Assembly: GCA_963790505.1 (NCBI GenBank)
Contig: CAWBOT010000004.1
Coordinates: 1,302,001-1,366,000, forward strand
DNA: 64,000 bases
DNA from: Acidisarcina sp963790505
GTDB taxonomy: Bacteria; Acidobacteriota; Terriglobia; Terriglobales; Acidobacteriaceae
Direction: 5' to 3'
Below are positions 57,707 through 64,000 of this stretch, piece after piece (the first letter of the stretch is position 1; every line of letters begins with the position of its first letter). The translations under genes were made by a program, and so were the position numbers. Below the pieces are notes generated by a model, which worked only from the letters and a program-made list of their open reading frames with translations, had not been told where the DNA came from and made no database searches.

Positions 57707-58645
57707 ATGACCAGTTTTGAAGTGAAAGCACGCAAGCTTGCCTATCTAGGCGAACTAGTCGGGCAGTCGGCGACGGCTCCTCTGGCGGGCAGCAGCCACC
57801 TGCCCACGCTGGCGGAACCAGGCGAGCTGGGCGTGACTTTCATCGGGCACTCATCGTTCCTTATTCAGATTGGCGGCCAGACTGTGCTGGTCGATCCTGT
57901 ATTCGCGCGTTGGCTGGTGGTGTTGCGCCGTCTGCGCCGCCCCGGCGTCCCCATCAAGGGCCTGCCCCCGATCGATGCGGTCCTGCTGTCGCATGCACAC
58001 ATGGACCATCTCAACCGTCCCTCGCTGCGCAAAGTCGTCGAACACACCCGCGGGCTGACTGGTAAGGCGCCTATCGCCATCGTTCCGTGGGGCGTTGAAG
58101 ACCTAATTCAGGATCTGGGATTCTCACGCATTCTTTCTCTGGAGTGGTGGCAATCCACAAGCCTGGCGAATGTCGACGTCACCCTGACTCCAGCAAAGCA
58201 CTGGGGCGCACGCCTCTTCAACGACACGCATCGCGGCTTCGGTGGATACGTGCTGCGCGGCGGCGGTCATACGTTATATCACTCCGGCGACACTGCTTAT
58301 TTTCCGGGTTTTGCCGAGATCGGCGAGCGGCTGGCGCCCGAGGTCGCCCTGCTGCCCATCGGCGCTTATGCTCCCGACAACTATCGCTCCGTCCACACCA
58401 GTCCCGAGGACGCGCTGCAGGGTTTTCTCGATCTTGGCGCGCGAGTCATGATTCCTATGCACTTCGGAACTTTCCGGCTCTCCGCCGAGCCTGTGACCGA
58501 GCCACTGCCCCGATTGATCGAAGCTGCCCGCACGGTGGGCGTCGAGGACTGCATTTGCGCGCTCGACGAGGGCGAGACACGGGTCTTCCATCCTAACGAA
58601 GCCCTCCGGCAAAGATGCTCGGCGCAGCTGACCGCGACGGTGTGA
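57707..58645 (+). CDS. MBL-fold metallo-hydrolase, NAPE-PLD/UlaG-like
   Basis: The 312-residue protein has the metallo-beta-lactamase motifs: HSSFLIQIGGQTVLVDPVFA, the H-x-H-x-D-H signature SHAHMDHL, HWGARLFNDTHRGFGG, the GDT metal ligand in YHSGDTAYFPGF and a final His in IPMHFGTFRL. This arrangement fits the NAPE-PLD-like or UlaG-like subgroup, which hydrolyses phosphodiester or lactone substrates. The exact substrate is unknown. A GGAG lies four bases before the ATG. It is followed by rnc, 168 bases away. Confidence 0.88.
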   Translation: MTSFEVKARKLAYLGELVGQSATAPLAGSSHLPTLAEPGELGVTFIGHSSFLIQIGGQTVLVDPVFARWLVVLRRLRRPGVPIKGLPPIDAVLLSHAHMDHLNRPSLRKVVEHTRGLTGKAPIAIVPWGVEDLIQDLGFSRILSLEWWQSTSLANVDVTLTPAKHWGARLFNDTHRGFGGYVLRGGGHTLYHSGDTAYFPGFAEIGERLAPEVALLPIGAYAPDNYRSVHTSPEDALQGFLDLGARVMIPMHFGTFRLSAEPVTEPLPRLIEAARTVGVEDCICALDEGETRVFHPNEALRQRCSAQLTATV

Positions 58646-58813
58646 GCGCGGAATGCACCTGTTTTGAGATTCGGCCAGTCTCTTAACTGGAGTATTTTCA
58701 TTTCCGGTCATGACAATGCCCCAATTTCGTCGTGGCTCTTGCGCCGGCAAAAGCCACCCTTCGCGAGGGTTGGGAGTTCAGATTAGAAGTGAAAATGCTC
58801 TAGAGTAGTGCTT

Positions 58814-59626
58814 ATGGCAGACGATCGCAGCCAGCGGCCCGAGATCTCGATCCTGCAACAGAGGATCGGCCACTCCTTCCATCAGCCGCAACTGCTGCAG
58901 AAGGCGCTGACCCATAGCTCTCTGGCCTATGAGCAGACTGAGTCAGGGATCGTGCCAGTCACCTCGGACAATGAGCAACTTGAGTTCCTCGGCGACGCGG
59001 TGGTTGGCCTGATCGCCGCCGAGTCGCTTTATCGGCGCTATCCGGAGCTCCCCGAGGGCGCGCTCACCCGTCTCCGCGCCGCGCTGGTCAGCCGCCAACA
59101 TCTGGGCCAGGTTGCGGCCAAGCTCGATCTCGGTGCTGCACTCTATCTCGGCAAGGGCGAAGAGCGAAGCGGCGGACGAAAGAAGGCCGCGTTGCTGGCC
59201 AATACTATCGAGGCCGTCGTCGGAGCGGTCTACCTCGATGGTGGCCTCGGCCCCGCCCGCGTCTTCGTCGAAGAATGGGTCGTCGAACCGTATGTGACTG
59301 AACTGCGCGCGGCGCTCGAACGCGGCGACGGCATTGGCGATCATAAATCCGCGCTGCAGGAGTTTCTCCAGGCCCGCAAAGCAGGTCAGCCGCAGTACGT
59401 TGTCAAAGGCGAAAGCGGGCCCGACCATCGCAAGCGCTTCCTCGTCGAGGTTCGGACGGCGGAGAAGGGTGGAAACTCCCGCGTCCTCGCCCGCGGCAGC
59501 GGCACCACCAAGAAACACGCCGAGCAGGAGGCGGCGCGCCGCGCCTACAAAAAGCTGTTGAGCGAAGACATATCGCCGGCATTGTCAACGGCTGCAGAAC
59601 TAGTCGCACCGGAGCTGGTCTCGTGA
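58814..59626 (+). CDS. rnc: Ribonuclease III
   Basis: The 270-residue enzyme processes rRNA and double-stranded RNA. The catalytic signature DNEQLEFLGDAVVGL is present together with the second acidic cluster (LLANTIEAVVGAVYLDGG). A double-stranded RNA-binding domain follows (DHKSALQEFLQARKAGQPQY, GSGTTKKHAEQEAARRAYKK). The GTG at 58808 is an alternative start. It overlaps lepB by four bases. A lepB-rnc pair is common, but the order is reversed from E. coli. Confidence 0.95.
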   Translation: MADDRSQRPEISILQQRIGHSFHQPQLLQKALTHSSLAYEQTESGIVPVTSDNEQLEFLGDAVVGLIAAESLYRRYPELPEGALTRLRAALVSRQHLGQVAAKLDLGAALYLGKGEERSGGRKKAALLANTIEAVVGAVYLDGGLGPARVFVEEWVVEPYVTELRAALERGDGIGDHKSALQEFLQARKAGQPQYVVKGESGPDHRKRFLVEVRTAEKGGNSRVLARGSGTTKKHAEQEAARRAYKKLLSEDISPALSTAAELVAPELVS

Positions 59627-60513
59627 CCGCCCCTCCCTCGACAACGGCGCTCCAAGCTGTCGCCCCGGAGGCGCTGGGCGAAAAAGAACCCCAGGTCAAC
59701 AGAACATTGACTGAAGCCGCCGAACCGTCGCTTCCCGAGTTGCCCGCAGAGGTCAGCCCAGCACCGCATCCAACCTCTCACATCGTCTTCCCACACCTTC
59801 TTGATACGCTGGCGTCGTTTCTTTCCGTCATTGTCATCGCGCTCTTTGTGCTGACGTTCATCGTCCAGCCCTTTCGCATTCCATCGGAATCCATGGAACG
59901 CACCCTGCTGGTTGGCGACTTCCTGCTCGTCAACAAGATGGCCGAACGCCCCCCGGGCAGCTTCTGGTTCTGGACTCTGCCCTACCGCCAGGTGCAGCGC
60001 GGCGACATAATCGTCTTTCATTTTCCGCTGAAGCCTGGCGAACATCTCGTCAAGCGGGTGATTGGTATTCCAGGCGACCGCATCCGCCTCATTGACGGAG
60101 TGGTCTATGTCAATGGCAAGCCACAGCGCGAGCCATACGCGGTCTACCAGGGCAGCTATCCCGACAGCTTCCGCGACCAGTTTCCGACCGGCCAGTACAC
60201 CGACCCCGGAGTCGATGCCCACTGGTGGCTCCGCCTCCGCCAGAGCACTCACGATGGCGAACTCATCGTGCCTGCGAAAAGCTATTTCGTGCTCGGCGAC
60301 AACCGCAACAACAGCCGCGACAGCCGCTACTGGGGTTTCGTGCCGCGCGAAAACATCGTCGGCCGCCCCTTCGTCATCTATTTCTCCATTCGCGACACCT
60401 CACCCGGCGACCAGTCTCCCCTCCCCGGAGACACTCTCTCCCACGGCAACCCCCTGCTCAGCGCGCTGCTCGACTTCGCCCGCTGGGACCGCATGTTTCA
60501 GATCGTGCGCTAG
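59623..60513 (+). CDS. lepB: Signal peptidase I
   Basis: The 296-residue enzyme cleaves signal peptides of exported proteins. It has one membrane helix (FLSVIVIALFVLTFIVQPF), the catalytic serine S90 in RIPSESMERTLL, lysine K144 in HLVKRVIGIPGD, box D (YFVLGDNRNNSRDSRYWG) and box E (VPRENIVGRPF). The N-terminal extension before the helix (about 50 residues, Pro/Ala/Glu rich) is longer than average. GTG at 59623 overlaps the rnc stop and is preceded by GGAG eight bases upstream, so it is translationally coupled. Confidence 0.95.
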   Translation: MTAPPSTTALQAVAPEALGEKEPQVNRTLTEAAEPSLPELPAEVSPAPHPTSHIVFPHLLDTLASFLSVIVIALFVLTFIVQPFRIPSESMERTLLVGDFLLVNKMAERPPGSFWFWTLPYRQVQRGDIIVFHFPLKPGEHLVKRVIGIPGDRIRLIDGVVYVNGKPQREPYAVYQGSYPDSFRDQFPTGQYTDPGVDAHWWLRLRQSTHDGELIVPAKSYFVLGDNRNNSRDSRYWGFVPRENIVGRPFVIYFSIRDTSPGDQSPLPGDTLSHGNPLLSALLDFARWDRMFQIVR

Positions 60514-60522
60514 TCTGGACAG

Positions 60523-60636
60523 CTATTCAGCCCTCAACGCGCGCATCGGGTCAATCGAAGCGGCGCGCCGGGCGGGAAGGATCGCTGCTATCGAGGCAGG
60601 AACCAAGAGCAGTAGCACGCTCTCGCCCGTAAAGGG
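60523..60636 (-). pseudogene. C-terminal remnant of an ADOP/MacB-type permease
   Basis: The minus strand reads ...VLLLLVPASIAAILPARRAA, SIDPMRALRAE and a stop, with a stop 37 codons upstream and no start. This is the terminal part of the ADOP family (compare the ending of the intact permease, PARRASAVEPMEALRAE). It is a decayed fragment, not a gene. It lies just after lepB. Confidence 0.72.
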
Positions 60637-60682
60637 TCAACGTCATTCTTTGGAGACGGCTGCTCAGCGGGGCATCAACTAG

Positions 60683-61113
60683 AAGATTTCCATCCCAACA
60701 GTTCGCGTCGCACCAAAAACTTGGTATCAACTCGACAAAGAAACCGCGAACCGCTCGAATTCCCAAGCTCAAGCTCTCCTTGACTGGATCGTCGACGAAG
60801 TCATCGCCCACAGAAATTCGCGCGCGTTCCTGCTCCCCGTAAATTCCACACATCTGATCATCGATTCTCTCTTCAATGCTCGGCTACTACATGTGCTCAA
60901 GAAGGAACTCTCCGCCAGGAAGAGGCTGGGGTCCGCTACGACGCCTATAAGCAGGACTATGGTTGCTACGTGGATCTACTGGCAACGAAGTCTGCGCCAC
61001 TGAGCAGCTTTGGTGAGGATGAAGCAGGGGACCGCAGCTCGAGCATTGTGGTGCCGACCGACGATTATCGAGCAATACGGCGTGCGGTTCCGAAACTTGA
61101 GGATTTTGGGTAG
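60683..61113 (+). pseudogene. C-terminal part of an unidentified protein, without start and with one frameshift
   Basis: The plus strand is coding-like for 143 codons if one base is restored near 60916: DWIVDEVIAHRNSRAFLLPV, then LIIDSLFNARLLHVLKKELS, then VRYDAYKQDYGCYVDLLATK and DDYRAIRRAVPKLEDFG, ending at TAG 61113. A stop lies just before it (60680) and no ATG, GTG or TTG begins it. It could be the remains of a larger gene. I do not recognise the family. The stop codon is part of a 13-bp inverted repeat. Confidence 0.5.
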
Positions 61114-61142
61114 TGACAAGGTTTTCAACCCTTGTCACTACC
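61109..61142. repeat. 13-bp perfect inverted repeat, 8-base loop
   Basis: GGTAGTGACAAGG (61109-61121), loop TTTTCAAC, CCTTGTCACTACC (61130-61142). Its left arm contains the stop codon of the broken frame above. No T-run follows. GGATTTTG occurs on both sides, giving an 8-bp direct repeat around the hairpin. It could be a terminator or a relic of an insertion. Confidence 0.7.
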
Positions 61143-61265
61143 GGATTTTGAGACAAAAATGGCGACGGAGGCTACTGCTACCCTGGAATTTGACACATGA
61201 GCCGGCCGCTATCTCGCTCGTGGGGGTACCGACAAGCGTCGCCCCCGGTGCCAAACCAGCCGCGC

Positions 61266-61670
61266 TTAGAACGCTGCCGCGCCCGCTGCGGCAACGGCAT
61301 GGTCCTGTTCGCCCGAGCCTCCACTCACGCCAATCGAACCGACGACCGTCTTTCCGGACTTCAGCGGAATGCCGCCGGCAAAGATCATGATCTTGCCGTC
61401 ATTCGAGGCATGGATGCCGAAAAACTGGCCGCCCGACTGCGCATGCTCGGCGAGATCTTTGGTGGCGATGTTGAAGGCCTTCGAGGTATAGGCCTTCTTG
61501 ATCGAGATGTCGATGGAGCCGATCCAGGCGCCATCCATTCGGACGTGAGCGACCAGGTTGGCGCCGGCGTCGGCGACGGCAATATTCATGGGTTGACCGA
61601 TTTCCTGGGCTTTCTTCTCGGCCGCAGCGATCACACGGCGAGCGTCTTCCAGTAAGACTTGCTTGGGCAT
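61266..61670 (-). CDS. GlcG/HbpS-like (DUF336) protein
   Basis: The 134-residue protein fits the heme-degrading/GlcG family: LLEDARRVIAAAEKKAQEIG, MNIAVADAGANLVAHVRMDG, IDISIKKAYTSKAFNIATKD, AGGIPLKSGKTVVGSIGVSG and a final GEQDHAVAAAGAAAF. HbpS members bind heme; others are found with glycolate genes. The neighbourhood offers no choice between these. The ATG at 61670 is preferred over earlier codons. It has an even composition and full length. Confidence 0.9.
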   Translation of the reverse strand: MPKQVLLEDARRVIAAAEKKAQEIGQPMNIAVADAGANLVAHVRMDGAWIGSIDISIKKAYTSKAFNIATKDLAEHAQSGGQFFGIHASNDGKIMIFAGGIPLKSGKTVVGSIGVSGGSGEQDHAVAAAGAAAF

Positions 61671-61922
61671 TCGATGTTCCTCACTTTCATTGCTGTGAAA
61701 TGTTGGGCCGGTCAGATGCGGTACGCGTAGACCCACTGGTCAGGGTACAGGGAAGAGGCACAATCTGTCAGAGGGGGTGAGTGGCATATGAGAACCAATT
61801 CAACAGCCGGGCTCTCAAGTATGGCGATGTTTAGGTGGCGGTTTGGGTCAAGGGCAGCGCCGCTTCAAATGACTCACGGCGGAGAACCTATTGGTCCATC
61901 CGCCGTGCGGTGTTGCAGAGAG

Positions 61923-62120
61923 CTACTCCGCTTCTTTACGGGCCTTCTTGCGATTGCGTTTCCGCGCAAGGGCTTCTTTCACGCGACGCTTTTCACCCGG
62001 CTTGAGATAGAAGGAGTGGCGCTTGACTTCCTTGATGATGTCTTCTTGCTGGACCTTCCGCTTGAACCGGCGCAATGCGTTTTCAAGGGGTTCGCCCTCT
62101 TGAACTCGAACTTCCGCCAA
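61923..62120 (-). CDS. rpsU: Small ribosomal subunit protein bS21
   Basis: The 65-residue protein is bS21: AEVRVQEGEPLENALRRFKR, KVQQEDIIKEVKRHSFYLKP, GEKRRVKEALARKRNRKK. The start decides the N-terminus: TTG at 62120 gives the canonical start (MAEV), with GGAGGT about ten bases upstream. A more distant ATG at 62141 would place that ribosome site inside the gene and add seven unlike residues, so TTG is used. Non-ATG starts occur in ribosomal protein genes. It is divergent from the gamma-carbonic anhydrase gene. Confidence 0.93.
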   Translation of the reverse strand: MAEVRVQEGEPLENALRRFKRKVQQEDIIKEVKRHSFYLKPGEKRRVKEALARKRNRKKARKEAE

Positions 62121-62284
62121 AAGAAATACACCTCCAGACATCCCCACATGGGCTCTACTAGAATACTTCATTCCGCAGGCGGCGACCCGAAAAACGCCAT
62201 TACCCAGCATTTCAGCGATGACTCTAGCTCAAGTCAGAATCGGGTCTACACTGCGGATTAGGCTTTTCGCCGCAGAGGTAATTC

Positions 62285-62806
62285 ATGATCCGCTCCTACC
62301 AAGGGCACACCCCAGTGGTTCCCAAAAGCTGTTATGTCGATGTATCCGCACAACTTATCGGCGATGTGACTTTGGGCGAGAACTCCAGTGTCTGGATGAA
62401 TGCCGTCGTCCGCGGCGATGTCCACTCCATCCGAATCGGGGCAAATTCCAATGTCCAGGACTGCGCCGTCCTCCATGGCATGCGTCACCTCTATCCGGTT
62501 CTTGTGGGCGACTGGGTGACGATCGGCCACAACGCGACAGTGCACGGTTGCGTGATCGGAGACGCCTGCCTGATCGGCATCGGTGCGGTGATCCTCAACG
62601 ATGCGCGGATCGGCGAGGGATCGATCATCGCCGCCGGAGCGGTGATTCCCGAGGGCGCGACCATCGAGCCGAACACATTGTGGGCGGGGGTTCCGGGCAA
62701 AGAGCGGCGCAAATTAGGCGCGCAAGACCGCGAGTTGATCGAGATGTACGCGAAAAACTACCTGGACTACGTGGCGATTTATCTGAAAGAGCAGGAGGCC
62801 TGGTAG
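62285..62806 (+). CDS. Gamma-carbonic anhydrase family hexapeptide-repeat protein
   Basis: The 173-residue protein folds as a left-handed beta helix with hexapeptide repeats: VDVSAQLIGDVTLGENSSVW, GDVHSIRIGANSNVQDCAVL, VTIGHNATVHGCVIGDACLI, IGAVILNDARIGEGSIIAAG. Zn ligands are suggested by H in VLHG, and by GHNATVHG. The C-terminal helix completes the trimer. Members (YrdA, CaiE, PaaY) may hydrate CO2 or hydrolyse thioesters; catalytic activity is not certain. GAGGT lies five bases before the ATG. Confidence 0.9.
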   Translation: MIRSYQGHTPVVPKSCYVDVSAQLIGDVTLGENSSVWMNAVVRGDVHSIRIGANSNVQDCAVLHGMRHLYPVLVGDWVTIGHNATVHGCVIGDACLIGIGAVILNDARIGEGSIIAAGAVIPEGATIEPNTLWAGVPGKERRKLGAQDRELIEMYAKNYLDYVAIYLKEQEAW

Positions 62807-62938
62807 CCAGCGCTTCGCTGACGCATCGCGGCGCCAAGGGAAATATGGCAGACGGTGGCAGTCTCTTCGCAGTTCTTGAGCGCGGGTCTGTCGCACCCGC
62901 GGACTATAATCCCGGTAATTAGACTGCTCCCTATAGAA

Positions 62939-63505
62939 ATGAATCCCCTTCACTCCAATGCGGACGGTAAAGGCGGCGCTATCCTGACGCTCGTCCGCCT
63001 GCTCACTTCCGAGAAAATGAGCGCTTCCGAGCCGGAAGTCGAGGACGTTTATTACTCCGACTGGGCGCCCAATAAAGCCAAATCCTCAGGCCGGCGCCCT
63101 CGGAATGACTTTGTAACCAGCCGCCTGCCGTCAGTGGTTTTTCTTCAGGAGGAAGTGGAGCCTCTACCGAGGAGCGGGCCTGCCAGTCTGCTCTTCGCGC
63201 TGACGTCAGTGGCGTTATTCGCTTATGCCGTGCCGACAGCTCTTGAGTTTTTTGCTTCCCAGCATTTAAGCCCGTGGGCTTCGACGATTCTGCCCGGAGA
63301 TATCGCCGGTTGCCTATGGCTTGCTTCCGCCTTCAGGATGCGGCTTCTGGGATTGCTCCTTTACATCCTGCTCACCGCCTCGGAAAGCTGCTTGTATGTT
63401 TCCGGTCTGGTCGATGTTGGAAGCCTCGTATGGCTTACCGATGTCGTACCTGCTCTCTGTGTGGCGGCGGTGATCACGCGTTTGAACCAGAGGAGCCACT
63501 CCTGA
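62939..63505 (+). CDS. Membrane protein of unknown function
   Basis: The 188-residue protein has a charged N-terminal part (SEPEVEDVYYSDWAPNKAKS) and about four hydrophobic segments from residue 80 on (LLFALTSVALFAYAVPTALE, ILPGDIAGCLWLASAFRMRL, LLGLLLYILLTASESCLYVS, VWLTDVVPALCVAAVITRL). It is probably a polytopic membrane protein. I recognise no family. Start at 62939 was chosen over an earlier codon because the upstream part is unlike the rest; a still later ATG (SASEPEVE) is possible. It precedes hisS. Confidence 0.6.
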   Translation: MNPLHSNADGKGGAILTLVRLLTSEKMSASEPEVEDVYYSDWAPNKAKSSGRRPRNDFVTSRLPSVVFLQEEVEPLPRSGPASLLFALTSVALFAYAVPTALEFFASQHLSPWASTILPGDIAGCLWLASAFRMRLLGLLLYILLTASESCLYVSGLVDVGSLVWLTDVVPALCVAAVITRLNQRSHS

Positions 63506-63603
63506 GCTTCTCAGCCTTACCGGTTGCCCTTCGCTCAACTCGAAGACGCCTGTGACCAGTCCACTCCCTCTTCGATAGACTGAAAAAGACACAGAATCCA
63601 ACC

Positions 63604-64000
63604 ATGAGCATCCTGAAAGCCGTACGCGGCACGCGCGACCTGCTGCCGCCTGAGACCGAACTCTGGAACCGCATCGAAGCGACCGCCCGCGCGTCTTTGC
63701 CCGCTACAACTTCGGCGAGATCCGCACCCCGATCTTCGAAGACACCCAGCTGTTCGCCCGCGGCGTCGGCGAAGAGACCGACATCGTCTCGAAAGAGATG
63801 TACACCTGGGAGGACCGCGCCCGCGCGCAGTCCGAAAAGGCGCAGTCTCTCACCCTTCGTCCGGAGAACACCGCCGGCGTGGTCCGCGCCTATATCGAGC
63901 ACAGGCCTCGGCGACACCGGCCTGCTGCAGAAGCTCTACTACATCGGGCCGCAGTTCCGCCGCGAGCGCCCGCAAAAGGGCCGCTACCGGCAGTTCTTCC
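63604..64000 (+). CDS. hisS: Histidyl-tRNA synthetase, N-terminal part (cut by window edge, two frameshifts)
   Basis: The reconstructed start reads MSILKAVRGTRDLLPPETEL, then VFARYNFGEIRTPIFEDTQL, FARGVGEETDIVSKEMYTWE, LTLRPENTAGVVRAYIEHRL, then GDTGLLQKLYYIGPQFRRER. This is the class II catalytic start of HisRS: motif 1 region and motif 2 (the RPENTAG and FRRERPQKGRYRQF segments). One base is missing near 63691 and one extra C near 63906-63907, each repaired to a conserved sequence. The gene continues beyond 64000. The pair of errors is like those in the ABC-F genes. Confidence 0.9.
   Translation, partial: MSILKAVRGTRDLLPPETELWNRIEATARASLPATTSARSAPRSSKTPSCSPAASAKRPTSSRKRCTPGRTAPARSPKRRSLSPFVRRTPPAWSAPISSTGLGDTGLLQKLYYIGPQFRRERPQKGRYRQFF

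Overview
The window is about 64 kb of GC-rich chromosome that looks like Acidobacteriota, most likely class Terriglobia. I infer this from gene families that are characteristic of that phylum: a full-length duplicated-orphan MacB/FtsX-type permease (ADOP), two 'VWFA-related acidobacterial' secreted proteins, a 1.2 kresidue Oar-like TonB receptor with a carboxypeptidase-regulatory N-domain, a DUF6526 protein and a large secreted NHL-repeat protein. No rRNA, tRNA, CRISPR array, prophage or insertion sequence was seen.

Layout: 1-6758 (minus) is one end of an exopolysaccharide operon (BY-kinase/Wzz, Wza-like exporter, two glycosyltransferases, and a membrane protein cut by the left edge). 7143-9292 is feoAB for ferrous iron uptake. 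9710-14638 alternates two toxin-antitoxin-like pairs with two ABC-F ATPases (YbiT and Uup); both ABC-F genes carry single-base frameshifts. 14822-21214 holds a YHYH lipoprotein, a DUF6526 protein, AqpZ, a Tat-exported isomerase-like protein, RidA and a bifunctional RelA/SpoT enzyme. 21533-29025 holds a secreted repeat protein, a DUF3309 peptide, a DUF2252 protein and the TonB receptor. 29262-38225 holds an NTF2-like protein, rpmI-rplT, a VWA protein, a class A penicillin-binding protein and the ADOP permease. 38687-42778 holds overlapping xerC-xerD, a second VWA protein and a HAD phosphatase.

42775-46820 contains a small recombinase-like protein, an apparently circularly permuted glycerophosphodiesterase, and an mntH-mntR metal unit. 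46957-55969 contains a secreted protein, a 1257-residue GH13-like enzyme, a cytochrome P460-like protein and a twelve-repeat NHL/IPT protein. 56383-64000 contains an IclR-HTH/periplasmic-binding-protein fusion regulator, an MBL-fold hydrolase, rnc-lepB, a scar of two decayed genes, a GlcG/HbpS-like protein, rpsU, a gamma-carbonic anhydrase, a membrane protein and the start of hisS.

Functionally the region mixes housekeeping (translation, cell wall, stringent response, chromosome dimer resolution) with envelope and export functions and metal uptake (Feo, MntH). At least nine single-base indels interrupt otherwise clean conserved genes (ybiT 2, uup 4, NHL gene 1, hisS 2), and a tenth lies in a decayed frame. 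Because the protein sequence stays conserved on both sides of each indel, consensus errors are the simplest explanation, though real decay cannot be excluded from sequence alone.

The most unusual items are the permuted GDPD (43371-44525), the IclR-PBP fusion (56383-57471), the alternating TA/ABC-F array, the nested palindrome at 18413-18488 and the two-gene scar after lepB. I did not find a clear new defence or mobile system.
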